Below are positions 54,728-64,000 of a stretch of 64,000 nucleotides of DNA, piece by piece. The stretch is from Corinectria fuckeliana (taxonomy: Eukaryota > Ascomycota > Sordariomycetes > Hypocreales > Nectriaceae). Where the stretch lies: positions 1-64,000 of the forward strand of contig WPDH01000260.1 of assembly GCA_019137255.1 (NCBI GenBank), in the 5' to 3' direction. Positions within the stretch are counted from its first letter, which is position 1; each line of letters begins with the position of its first letter. Made by a program: the position numbers and the translations under genes. The notes below the pieces were generated by a model that had not been told where the DNA came from, searched no databases, and was given only the letters and a program-made list of their open reading frames with translations.

Positions 54728-55230
54728 AGTATGTAATCTAGGTAATCGCTTGAAAGATCGGAACGGAAACCTGACGTGTCGCTTTGGGAATGGCGCTCGC
54801 CCCCTGGCGAGAAACCCGACAAGGGGGTCCTGTTTACAGTTTGACAGTGACAATCCCTGCTCTATACAGATGGCTCCCGGTGGCATGGATGGGACATGGG
54901 ACGACCTACTATGGACCTAGGTAGTACAGACAGTTCCAAGGGGTACAAAGACCATCTTTTGAGCACTTAATAATCTGCAGCTATTATTAATCCCTAGCTT
55001 GGCAACTTAGGTTCGAATTAGTCTCGTTCTAGAATCGCCTGCCGGTTCTTCAGCTGCCAAAGGACGCATCCCGGCTGGATTGGGATGCCTCTGTCGTATG
55101 GAAGACATCAGGCCATTCATCAGTCTGACTGACTGACTGCCGGAGTTAGTACGGAGTACCCAGTACATAGTATTAACCCCCGACTCGCTTAGCAGCAGAC
55201 AGGCACGTTTACTATGTATATCGGAGCTTA

Positions 55231-55270
55231 GAGTACGGAGTACGGAGTATGGAGTATGGAGTATGGAGTA
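55231..55270. repeat. GAGTACG/GAGTATG 7-bp tandem repeat
   Basis: About five copies of a 7-bp unit change from GGAGTAC to GGAGTAT along the array. It is an expanded form of the TACGGAGTA word scattered through this genome's intergenic DNA. Confidence 0.8.
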
Positions 55271-55863
55271 GATTCATCCGGCGTTTTTAATTCCTGCGAC
55301 GTGTCTCTTGGTAGGGCTGGCCATTTCAGCTTCAGCTGCAAGCTGGAGCGGATGAGTTTCCGGATCATGAACACAGACCGTAGCAGTGCGGGAGAGTATA
55401 ACTGCGAGCCGGCCGACCTGCTCTGCCTCTGTTGCTTTACCCGTATGCCATTCTTCTTTTTTCTTTTGTTCCTTTCCACCGACGTAGATACAGCATATGC
55501 GACGGGGATTGTTCAGCCACCGCACAAATCTCGGGCGATCGGAGTATGCGTGTGAGTGTGCAAGTGAGCTCATCGGGTCGTAGATACATGGAGATAAAAG
55601 AAACGGCCGTGGAAAAGCAAAACTTGCCTCGGCAGCGAAGACGACAGAACCCCGGAAAGAAGCACGCGACCATCTTCAATGCCACAAAGCTTTTTTTCCT
55701 AGGACCTTGTGCTACTGTGCAATAAGCCCTTGTCTGGAGGGATCACCGGACTGACGTCTTTCCCGGAACCAGAAACGGGCAACCGAACAGGGGACGACGC
55801 CGGATGTAAGAGGTTGACATTGTCATGAGATGACTACTCCGTATGCACGTATTAGATATGCCT

Positions 55864-55900
55864 CAAGCTCACGCCAAGCTCACGCCAAGCTCACGCCAAG
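55864..55900. repeat. 11-bp tandem repeat (AAGCTCACGCC), over three copies
   Basis: Three full copies and a partial copy of AAGCTCACGCC lie about 570 bp upstream of the tyrosinase start codon. Confidence 0.85.
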
Positions 55901-56466
55901 GATTCAGGGTTTGCCTTCGCCGCCGCACAGATAAACCCGTTCAATGATGTGGAATCCGTGTGTTTGTTTCGGAAGTGGTTCGTCCACCCTTGTATCAAAA
56001 TCCACTTTCTCGCACCCCCTTCTCCGTTGTCCACGGCCGCTCGGTGACCGGCGTTTCCCTTGAACCCTGAACATCCAGTTCCTGAATACGTCCTTTGCCC
56101 GCGCGTCTCTCCTGGTTTGCTAGCGGCAGTTGGTGAATAACCCCGTGTGGGGGGGGGGGCACGCCGGGATGCCGGGACGCCGGGGAGAGAGAGCCTCTCA
56201 GACCGTGTTTCTGCTGTTTTGTTTGAGCTGTCGTGGAAGCACCGGGAAGGGCAAATTGCAATAGGTAGATAACTACCATGTATATCTCCCTCCCTCGAAT
56301 CCGTCCTTGACTTCTAGCTCGTCTTTGATCTGCACGCTTGTCTTGACAGCCTGTCTCTAGTTTGCATCTTCGACACGTCAAGCCCCGGCTCTGTGATCGT
56401 TGCCTCTGCTTGTGGACCTTGTTCTGTCTTCTCCCTCCATCAGACAATTGCCGACCCTTCGTCAAT

Positions 56467-57910
56467 ATGCGTCTGTCCACTCTTCTCGCCGTGGCCTCCA
56501 TCGCCGTTGGGTCTAGTCTCGGCGGTGTCGCTTCCACCGCAGGGGGCTGCACCAAGCCTGTGGTTCGAAAGGAATGGTCAGTCATCTTCCAGGTCCGCCT
56601 TGGTACCAGGAGAACTTTGACGCAAGTGCTCACAAAATCACATCTGCGTAGGCGAACACTGAGCACCCGCGACAAGAACAGCTACATCACTGCTGTCAAG
56701 TGCCTCGCTGGCAAGCCATCGCAGACGGGAGGCATCTACTCAGGTGTCAAGTCTCGCTACGATGACTTTGTGGCCACTCACATTGTCAACACTGACTTTA
56801 TTCACTTCGTTGTAAGCCTCCGCTCTCGCCCTGGAACCTACTAGAAGATAAGGCTAACTCAAGCAGGGCTTCTTTCATGCGTGGGTGTTTACTGCGAGAC
56901 TCGGTCAATCTGACGTGCGGCTGTTGGACTAATTCGGCACAAATAGATGGCACCGGACGTTTGTCAACCAGTTCGAGCAGGACCTTCGTAACCTCTGCGG
57001 CTGGACCGGAGGACAACCTTACTGGAGTGTGTAGTCTCTATCCCTTCACGCACTAGACATGGCTGACAGTGAACGGAAGACTGGTCTCTGGACGCGGAGT
57101 CGGTCGAAGCCTTCCTCGGCTCGCCGCTCTTTGACCCCAACACTGGATTCGGAGGTTTGTCCACAGACTACACACTGGATAACTGGTTCTTCTTTTGCAC
57201 AGTACTTACAGATGGGGCAGGTAATGGCCCATATATCAACAGCACGGGCTGGACCAACATCACCCGACAGGTCCCCGACAAGCTGGGTGGAGGTTAGTCC
57301 TGGACTCGGTCAACGAGCACCGGCTCTCTCACTGACTCTCAACGCAGGCTGTGTCACCGACGGCCCGCTCGTCCAGTCCAAGTGGCCCGTCAACATGGGC
57401 CCGGGGAACAACACGGACTACAACCCGCGCTGCCTGCCCCGCGACATCGCGCCGGCCTTCGCCATAAGCAAGCTGAACCAGGCCCAGGTCGACGTGGCGC
57501 TCGAGGCCGAGGACTTTTTCGAGTTCGACATCCGCGTCGAGGGCGGCACCACGCCATCCCAGCAGGGCTATCACGGTGGCGGCCACCTGGGCGTCGGCGG
57601 CGACCTCGGCGAGGTTGGCGATGTCTACTCGTCCCCCGGCGACCCGTTGTTCTTCGTGCACCACGCCAACATGGATCGTCTGTGGAACAAGTGGCAGCAC
57701 AAGGACTGGCCTGCGCGCAAGAGCGATATTGGCGGGCCCGATACCCACTTTGCGTATCCCTTTAACTTCTTTGGCGATGTCCCGTATAAGAATATCACGC
57801 TCGACTATGCCATGAACTTTGACAAGCTGATCCCCGGCCAGCAGTACGTCAAGGTGAAGGAAGTCATGGACATCAAGGGAGGCGCTCTCTGCTACAGCTA
57901 CGAGGAGTAA
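56467..57910 (+). CDS. secreted fungal tyrosinase (type-3 copper oxidase)
   Basis: Seven exons, 56467-56576, 56652-56811, 56867-56880, 56947-57026, 57080-57154, 57221-57292 and 57348-57910, total 1074 nt and 357 residues. The N-terminus (MRLSTLLAVASIAVGSSLGG) looks like a signal peptide. The CuA ligands are probably His80, His88 and His97 (IHFVGFFHAWHR), and the CuB ligands His246 and His250 (YHGGGHLGVGG) plus His275 or His276 (FFVHHANMDRLW). The family oxidises monophenols or diphenols to quinones, and its roles include melanin and phenolic metabolism. The protein is short, without the C-terminal processing domain of long tyrosinases. Exon 3 is only 14 nt. The intron after exon 5 (57155-57220) is stop-free and a multiple of three, so retention or use of an alternative acceptor at 57202 would also keep the frame. 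Confidence 0.88.
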
Positions 57911-58713
57911 GGAAGCCTTAAGATTATTCTTCAAGGTGTGGAGTTTCTTAATCTAGATATTCCTCCAAGGTTATTTATAATATAGAAAGGATGTATGTAG
58001 TTGAGGCGGAAGCCGCTTAATGCCTTCGCACTGATGGTCTTCCAATTAGCGATTAGTATAAGATGGCTAGAAAAAAACGTGTACTATTTAGAGCACTTTG
58101 TGATACGTTGTAGACTTGTGGCGGACCTCTCTACACATCTCATTGTGGCTACGATAGCGTGTGAGGGAGTCAGCCACCGTCTTTGTCTTCTGATACAAAG
58201 AATGACAATGACATTGCTACCGAGACAGCTACTGGCCTACTCAATCCCAATTCGGCAGTTTCATCCCTGCTTTAAGCTATCGAGGCACTAGAACATTGGC
58301 CAATTCGTGCGAATATCTGGAAATAGCGGTAGAAGCAATGACTCCAGGACAGTTGAATCTCGCAAGGCTGAACCAAGAGCTCCTCTATTCTCGAGTTTCC
58401 TGCGGAAGAAACATGCTGGTATCATTCGCAGGCATTGTTCAGACTGCATGTTCTTTGTTAGAGAACACAGGTGATGTCTATGCACATGTTGGTAAGACAA
58501 GGAAGCTAGAATATGATGGCTTAGTTCATGGGATAATGGAACAAGGAGACGACAGTCCAATCCGCAAAACCATTAAATTCCCACGAATTCACTCTCGAAC
58601 CGTATCCAAGGCTTCAACATAGTACCAGGGGTTCGGTAGCCTTTGAATAAGTAGGGAACCCTGAACAAATCAACTTTCAGTCGCAACAGTATCAACTCAC
58701 CAGCATCGCAACC
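57911..58713. other. intergenic, 0.8 kb
   Basis: This is the 3' flank of the tyrosinase gene and the 5' flank of the coiled-coil gene. A 100-codon open frame at 58296-58622 begins at TTG, has no ATG-based start and no known motif, so I do not call it a gene. Confidence 0.5.
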
Positions 58714-60336
58714 ATGGATCCGGCTAACAGCCCTCGTCGGTCTGCAGCCAGCAGCAGAGACAACGGCCAGCCTTTGACACCTGCCCAAGAACAGGAACAG
58801 GTCATGCGGAAGTTGAACGCGCTCGTTGAACGTGAACAGCGCAGAAAGCGTCAAGTTCACGACCCAAGCTGGTGGGGTCAGCGGCATCCCCTTCCCGAGC
58901 CCGGACACCCGGATCGCAAGTTTCTCTTCGCGTGTACTTCGAACGCTTCCATCGGCGATGGGGAAGTGGCCGCAGAGGTGAAGAAGTGGAAGGCCAAGAT
59001 GACGAACCCAACGACCGGAGCGATCGAGCCCATGGGTTTTCATCTGCGCCCGCGCACTCCCCCAGTCGAGAGGGCTGAGAACAGCTGCGAGGAGCTCGTC
59101 CAGCAACACGGCATCGCCGTGTCGGACGACATGTACAGGACCATCTTCGAGCAGGCCACCACGAACTCGGGCCTCGATGCTTCGATGCAGGAGCACTTCC
59201 ACGACAAGGAGCAAGTGCCCGTGAGGTACGTCAACGAGTTGCGGCTTCGTATCGATCGGCTGAAGATGGAGATGGGCACGCAGCTCGCTAAAAAGGAGGA
59301 GGGCTTTAACAAACTCGCCGACGACTTCGACGAGTTCAAGAAGCGCGCCGGGAGGGAGAAGCGCCAGCTCGAGGAGAGGTTCCAGAGGGAGAAGCGCGAG
59401 CTCGAGGACAAGGTACAAAGTGAAAAGGGCGACAGCGGCGAGAAGAACAAGAGCGAACTCGAGGGCAAGGTCCAGAAGGGAACGTATCAGCTGCAGAGCA
59501 TGATCATCGAGGGCGAGCGCAAGCTCGAAGCCAAGGAGCGGGAGAATTCCGCTCTCAAGGACAAGATCCATCGCCTCAAGCGTTGCAACATGGCCACCTT
59601 CGCTGACGCGAAGCAACAGCTTGCTCCTCAGAACGACCACGAATGCCCGCCAGCAGAAAGCCCCCTTGAGACCCTCGCAACTGTCAAAGACGAACTGCTC
59701 TCGGCCAAAGCCAAGCTGGTCGCCTCACGCGCAGAAAACGACCGTCTCGAGTCCTTCTTCGTGGCCTTCTACGAGGACCTCCAGCTGGCACGATGCAGGT
59801 GGTCTGTCTTCGTCAAGGTCGTCATCAGCATGCCAGACGCGCAGCAGAAGCTGTCCAAGGAGACGCGGCTGCTCGTCCGCAAGATGTACAAGGACGGCGA
59901 GGACCTGGAGCGCAAGTTCCTGATGCGGTGGCCGGGCAGCCAGCCGTCGCAGCTCAAGGGGCAGCTGAGACGGGACATGCTGACCAAGGCGGCGCTGGAC
60001 AAGGCGCAGGACTCGCTGTGCACCGAACTGGAGCGCGTGATGAGCCTGAAGGGGTCTCTGGCCCAGCAGGAAAAGGAGCACGCCAGGAGACTCCAGCGGA
60101 TTGACATCATAGCGATGGGCGAGGACATGCTCAGGAAGGCCGCCGGCGTCCAACCGGGAGACTGGCTTCTCAGCGATGATGAGAGCGCCGAAGTGTCGGA
60201 GCCGGCGACGCCCAGGGGGCACGATATACCGGATCCATTTGACGGGGTGCAGTGGTTTAAGTCTAATACGGAGGAGGACTTGTCGGAGCAGACGCCTTGG
60301 AGCAACATTTTCGGTTCTGTTGAGGTTGGTACATAG
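58714..60336 (+). CDS. unrecognised coiled-coil protein
   Basis: This single exon encodes 540 residues, with a clear ATG (ACCATGG context) and strongly biased coding composition. I do not recognise a named domain. Residues 1-50 are polar (SPRRSAASSRDNGQPLTPAQ), followed by DPSWWGQRHPLPEPGHPD and a moderately ordered stretch to about 165. Residues about 170-310 are rich in Lys/Glu/Arg with heptad spacing typical of a coiled coil (KKEEGFNKLADDFDEFKKR, EKRQLEERFQREKRELED). Residues 320-470 are helical, with RWSVFVKVVISMPDAQQKLS and a Leu/Arg/Glu pattern. The tail is acidic (LLSDDESAEVSEPATP). No signal peptide or membrane helix is seen. It sits between a tyrosinase and two SDR genes, but nothing shows shared function. 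Confidence 0.82.
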   Translation: MDPANSPRRSAASSRDNGQPLTPAQEQEQVMRKLNALVEREQRRKRQVHDPSWWGQRHPLPEPGHPDRKFLFACTSNASIGDGEVAAEVKKWKAKMTNPTTGAIEPMGFHLRPRTPPVERAENSCEELVQQHGIAVSDDMYRTIFEQATTNSGLDASMQEHFHDKEQVPVRYVNELRLRIDRLKMEMGTQLAKKEEGFNKLADDFDEFKKRAGREKRQLEERFQREKRELEDKVQSEKGDSGEKNKSELEGKVQKGTYQLQSMIIEGERKLEAKERENSALKDKIHRLKRCNMATFADAKQQLAPQNDHECPPAESPLETLATVKDELLSAKAKLVASRAENDRLESFFVAFYEDLQLARCRWSVFVKVVISMPDAQQKLSKETRLLVRKMYKDGEDLERKFLMRWPGSQPSQLKGQLRRDMLTKAALDKAQDSLCTELERVMSLKGSLAQQEKEHARRLQRIDIIAMGEDMLRKAAGVQPGDWLLSDDESAEVSEPATPRGHDIPDPFDGVQWFKSNTEEDLSEQTPWSNIFGSVEVGT

Positions 60337-60566
60337 TACACACTGTCGGAGTGAGTCTCGCAATAGCCGAGAATAGTTCTTGTTTATATTTCGTGTCACA
60401 TGTCCCTCATCCGACCAAAATTCTATCGTCGTAACTCTAAGTCGTCCCGTCTGTCAAATGTCCCTGACAAGCCCAAACACATCATGATGCCGTTACTCTA
60501 TAGGGCGGTATGTACCTTTTATACAACGTGAGACATGGTTTCTTTTGAAATGGTGGATTTTCGCAT

Positions 60567-61645
60567 CTACGGAGCGGAGTAACCGCCGTCGACGACGAAG
60601 TTGGCTCCGGTGGCGTAGGTGGAAGCATCTGAGCCTAGGTAGAGGTAGGCACCCTGGAGCTCGTGAGGCTCACCCTCACGACTAAGTTGTGCGTCAGTAT
60701 CGCCGCTTGAAAAGAATTTGGGGAGACGCAGGCAACGCTTACCCGACGGGGATCTTGTCGTGCCAGATCTCCTTGGTCTCCTGGGGGACGAAGTCGGAGA
60801 TCTCGGTCATGATGTAACCGGGCGAGACGGCGTTGGCGCGGGCAAACTGGGCCCACTCGACGGCCAGGCTCTTGACGAGGTGGATGACACCAGCCTTGGC
60901 GGCGTTGTAAGCGCTGTATAATACGGTTTCAAGTCAGCAAACCATCGTCGAAGCCTAATTGACGGATCGAGAAGGGCACTGACGCCTGGAGCTGGGGAAT
61001 GTTGACGATGCCGCCGCTCATCGAGGCAGTGGCGACGAAGCTCCCGGAGGTGTAGCCGGTGAGGGGCTCGCCGGAGAGAGTGGTGCCCTCGCTCTTCTGA
61101 CGGCGCCAGTGCTTGGCGGCGAACTTGGCGCAGTAGTAGGTGCCGTCAAGGTCCGTCGCGACCACGTCGCGGTAGTGGTCGATGGGGCCGTCAACCATGG
61201 CGCCCTTGATCCAGGGAATTCCGGCGTTGGCGACGAAGATGTCGAGGCGGCCGTTGAGGTCCTTGACGGACTGGTCGACGGCCCTTTCGACGGCATCGGC
61301 ATCTCGCACGTCGACCCGATAAGCCTTGCCTAAGCGATCGAGTCAGTTGCCGGAGGTCTCCAGGGCGTCAGTGGGAGCAAAAGAGATCGTACACTGGACA
61401 TTGTACTGCTTGGCCAGGCCCTCGGCGCGCTCGGGGGCCTTGGTGTTGTTCAAGTACCAGATGGCGATGTTGCAGCCCATCTCGGCGTAGGCGGTGGCCA
61501 CAGCGTAGCCAATGCCGGCACCGGCGCCGGTGATGATGGCGGTCTTGCCGGCGAGGGAGAAGCGCTTCAGAATGGAGCCGCCATCGACCCAGCGCTTGTC
61601 GTTGTGGACGAAGCTGCCTCCGTTGAGGGGGTGAAGGTCCGACAT
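60567..61645 (-). CDS. short-chain dehydrogenase/reductase, sorbose-reductase (Sou)-like
   Basis: Exons on the minus strand are 61645-61393, 61329-60984, 60913-60743 and 60681-60567, with introns GTACGA..TAG, GTCAGT..CAG and GTAAGC..TAG, totalling 885 nt and 294 residues. The Rossmann motif TGAGAGIG is at residues 39-46, VANAG at about 117-121, the catalytic Ser at about 187-189 (TASMSG), and the Tyr202/Lys206 pair in YNAAK. The end VVDGGYSAP is typical of the family. The N-terminal extension with KRFSLAGKTAIITG, and the length, match fungal sorbose/L-xylulose reductase or mannitol-dehydrogenase-type SDRs, which reduce ketoses with NADPH. The exact substrate is not resolved. Confidence 0.92.
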
Positions 61646-61663
61646 GATTGATTGTTTTGGTGA

Positions 61664-61678
61664 GGGGGGGGGGGGGGG
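61664..61678. repeat. 15-base G homopolymer in the SDR 5' leader
   Basis: The run of 15 G bases begins about 19 bases upstream of the minus-strand SDR start codon, so the mRNA would carry a C run there. Its length may be inexact. Confidence 0.8.
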
Positions 61679-63007
61679 CGAGAGGGAGTGGATAGAGGGG
61701 AGAGAGAGAGAGAGAATGCGAGAAGGAGGAGAGAAATAGAAGGAGGACAGGTTTTATTACTAGGTAGATAGTCCGAGGACGGACGGAGAAGGTGAGGGAA
61801 GCTGTTGACCGAATCCCTGTCCTTCACCTCTCACTTCTCCCTCCATGGATCGAATCCCTGTTGCCCTTGTCTTCACCGTTGACCGTGTCTTGTTGATTGC
61901 GTCTAATTGCTCAGGCTGACCCAAACCCACGCCCCTCCTCCACCCGTGCGTCGTCGTCGTCGTCCGTTGTGATGCCATCCCACCTGTGCGAGCTGGGTAC
62001 TTCGGAAGCCCAGCGAACGACGAGCGGCGAACGACCAGACACCGCATGTTCAGCGGGACCCGCTCTCCAGGCCCAAGGGGAGAAGACGACTACTGTAGTT
62101 TAGGTAGACCTAGTCGCTGTACGGAGGAGCTTAGCTGGGCATGTGTCGGGCTTGGAGTGGTGCGTCAATGGGAAGCCAGAGGCGGTTGCAGGTGGTTGCA
62201 GGTGGTTGTTCGGGTGGAGAAGGAATTGGAGATGTGGATGTCATGAGCGGGCCACAGGATCAATCGTGAGACTTGAGACCTCGGGACCTTGGGACCCTGA
62301 GACCGCAGGTTAGAGACCGCCGTTTGCCCAGTGACGGGATGCGGCTCCAAGCTCCAGGGCTTCAGGGCTTCAGGGGGTGTCGATTCGCCAATTCCTTCGG
62401 TTCTACTTCGTAAGTATCTACGTAGGGCACTCTCAAACTCAGTCGTGTCCGGTATCGAGGCATTGACTGACTTGCCGACCTGATGAAGATCCCTTCCTCT
62501 CCAGCCAGCTTCATGAAGGGGGGAGGGTCCAGCTGGTTGCCTTCAAGGGCCACCTTCAGGCCCCTTACAGTGGCATACTTACATACTGTAGGTACCTACC
62601 TACTTGCCCACCCTGCTGCTCGGCCCCCGCGCGTCTACCGCCGATGTGGGAGGGAGGGTAAGGGGACCGGGCGTTATCGCGGGGCAAAGACGACGTCACT
62701 TTTGGTGGGGTGGCACCCCCACCAAAGCTGTTTGTGGTCGCTGCTGTAGCTTCCATCATCCATTAACATCCATGGTTTTGCAGGGAATGTTTGTAGCTTG
62801 CAACTTGCCACAGACAAACGCGCCGAGGATGCTCTGACCCTTTGGTCTTGTGCCGGTGGTGTGTGATCAAGTCCCTTGTCGGCTCGCCAGACCATCACAT
62901 CATATCGTTGCAGCAGCAGTAGCTTAGTTTAGTGGATGTTGGCGTTGCAGACCGCCGCAACAGACGTCCCAAGTATCAGGACGTGGGGGTTTTCTTCACT
63001 AACACCA

Positions 63008-63030
63008 ACACCACCACCACCACCACCACC
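63008..63030. repeat. (CAC)n microsatellite upstream of the last SDR gene
   Basis: About seven CAC units, preceded by imperfect AACACC units, lie 40 bp before the start codon, so probably in the 5' leader. Confidence 0.8.
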
Positions 63031-63068
63031 GCTACCATCACCGCCATCAACTCTCCATCATCTCCATC

Positions 63069-64000
63069 ATGGCCACAACCGCTGCTCGACCGTACGCGTC
63101 CAAGCTCGGAATTGTCACCGGCGGTTCAAGAGGTCCGTCAACGCTCTCGCCCTCCTTGCAATCTCCTGATTGACTCCATTACGCATCCCCATCCACCCGT
63201 CATCTAACTCTTCTCTCCCACCACCAAGGCATTGGTGCTGCCGTCGCCGCCCGCCTCGCCGCCAAAGGCTGCCACCTCCTCCTTGTCTACAGCTCCGATT
63301 CCTCTACGCGGCCGACCCAGCAGCTGTGCAGCGACCTCTCGTCCGCCCACAGCATCCAATGCTCCCACGTGCAGGCCGACCTCGGTAGCCCGGCCGACGC
63401 CGCGGCCAAGATCGTCGACGCCGCGCGCTCGTTCTTCGCCAGCTACAACCCCTCGGGCAAGTTCCAGGTCGACATCCTCATCAACAACGCCGGCGTCGCC
63501 TCCAACCAGCACCTGAACGACGCCAAGCACGGCCCGATCCAGGAGGTCGAGTTCACCCGCGTCTACGCCGTCAACGTCCTGGCCCCCCTGCTGGTCACCC
63601 AGGCCGTCGCGCCATACCTGCCGACTGACCGCTCCGGCCGCATCGTCAGCGTGTCCAGCGTGTCGTCGTCCATCGGCTACCAGGGCCAGTCCGTGTACGC
63701 GGGCAGCAAGGCGGCCGTCGAGGCCATGACGCGCACCTGGAGCCGCGAGCTGGCCGGCCGCGCCACCGTCAACGCCGTCAACCCGGGCCCGGCATGGAGC
63801 GACATGTACGCCGCGGTGGGCCAGACCTTCTGGGACATCAACCAGCCGTACGTCGACGCCGCGCCGCTGGCCCAGTACGACGGCGAGCCCGAGGCGCTGG
63901 CGGCGGCGGGGCCCGACGCGGCGCGCTTCGATAAGATCGTCCGGGAGTCGATGGGCGGCCGACGGCCGGGATTCACGAGCGAGATTGCGGGGACCATTGA
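63069..64000 (+). CDS. short-chain dehydrogenase/reductase, cut by the window edge
   Basis: Exon 1 is 63069-63132 and exon 2 starts at 63229, with intron 63133-63228 (GTCCGT..AAG, branch TCTAAC, phase 1). The frame is open to position 64000, so the 3' end is missing; 278 residues are visible. The cofactor motif TGGSRGIG spans the intron, which is a common intron site in SDR genes. NNAG (VDILINNAGVAS) and the catalytic Ser (VSSVSSS) are present, and the Tyr-x3-Lys pair is in YAGSKAA. NPGPAWSDMY follows the active site. It is an NAD(P)H-dependent oxidoreductase of unknown substrate. It is divergent from the neighbouring SDR and shares little sequence with it outside the family motifs. Confidence 0.9.

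Larger units (their letters stand above)
52816..56466. other. 3.6-kb divergent gene-free stretch
   Basis: The stretch lies between the PTH11-like (-) and tyrosinase (+) genes. It is rich in palindromic CCTAGGTACC-type words (about 53870-53890 and others), TACGGAGTA-type words, and several short tandem repeats. I see no gene. The last 200 bp are CT-rich and likely contain the tyrosinase promoter and leader. Confidence 0.6.
61646..63068. other. divergent intergenic region between two SDR genes
   Basis: The 1.4 kb between the two start codons holds a 15-base G run, GA-rich sequence next to the minus-strand SDR, and a (CAC)n tract just before the plus-strand SDR. No gene is seen. Confidence 0.55.

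Noticed and set aside
58296..58622. Open frame of 108 codons between the tyrosinase and coiled-coil genes
   Set aside because: It opens with TTG, contains no recognisable family motif, and has no plausible upstream exon with an ATG.
58573..59640. 355-codon antisense frame over the coiled-coil gene
   Set aside because: Its Leu-rich translation mirrors the Lys/Glu codon bias of the sense strand, and it has no motif of its own.

Overview
The window looks like nuclear DNA of a filamentous ascomycete (Pezizomycotina), most likely a sordariomycete and plausibly of the order Hypocreales. The reasons are short introns of about 48-160 nt with CTAAC/CTGAC-like branch sites, a spliced cytosolic ribosomal protein uL18 (L5) gene, a Boi-type polarity protein, a forkhead FHL1-type regulator, RTA1-like and PTH11-like membrane proteins, a fungal tyrosinase, and intergenic DNA peppered with CCTAGGTACC- and TACGGAGTA-like words. 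I saw no bacterial-type operons, CRISPR arrays, rRNA genes or convincing tRNA genes.

I assign nineteen protein genes, and I worked out exon borders by hand from splice motifs plus frame agreement. Every complete model sums to a whole number of codons. Left third (1-23.6 kb): a DUF6536 membrane protein (-) whose frame is broken only by two N bases; a large leucine-rich-repeat protein with a PP1-docking-like motif and two GC-AG introns (-); ribosomal protein L5 (-), divergent from a HAD-like hydrolase (+); a T5orf172/GIY-YIG-like protein (+); a short Zn(II)2Cys6 regulator that appears truncated and is easy to miss (-); and a long SP-RING (SUMO E3-like) protein (-).

Middle (27.5-47.2 kb): a Boi1/Boi2-family SH3-SAM-PH protein (+) converging on an FHL1-like FHA/forkhead factor (-), a MOT1-family molybdate transporter (-), a 65-residue single-pass membrane protein (+), a Tgl2-like lipase (-) and an alpha-arrestin with a PPxY motif (-). 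Right third (49.6-64 kb): an RTA1-like protein (+) converging on a PTH11-like rhodopsin-fold receptor (-), then after 3.6 kb without genes a secreted tyrosinase (+), an unrecognised coiled-coil protein (+), a sorbose-reductase-like SDR (-) and a second SDR cut by the window edge (+).

Most of the genes are conserved housekeeping or regulatory genes that do not form one pathway. The last four (tyrosinase, coiled-coil protein, two SDRs) sit together at the edge and could belong to an accessory or secondary-metabolism locus continuing to the right, but no core biosynthetic enzyme is visible. Long gene-free stretches (notably 10.5-13.1, 23.6-27.5, 38.4-42.8 and 52.8-56.4 kb) contain only simple repeats, short palindromes and, at 6.0-6.2 kb, a near-perfect foldback element. 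I did not find a convincing new multi-gene system. The most useful leads are the hidden zinc-cluster gene, the foldback element, the unusual splicing signals and the unrecognised coiled-coil protein.
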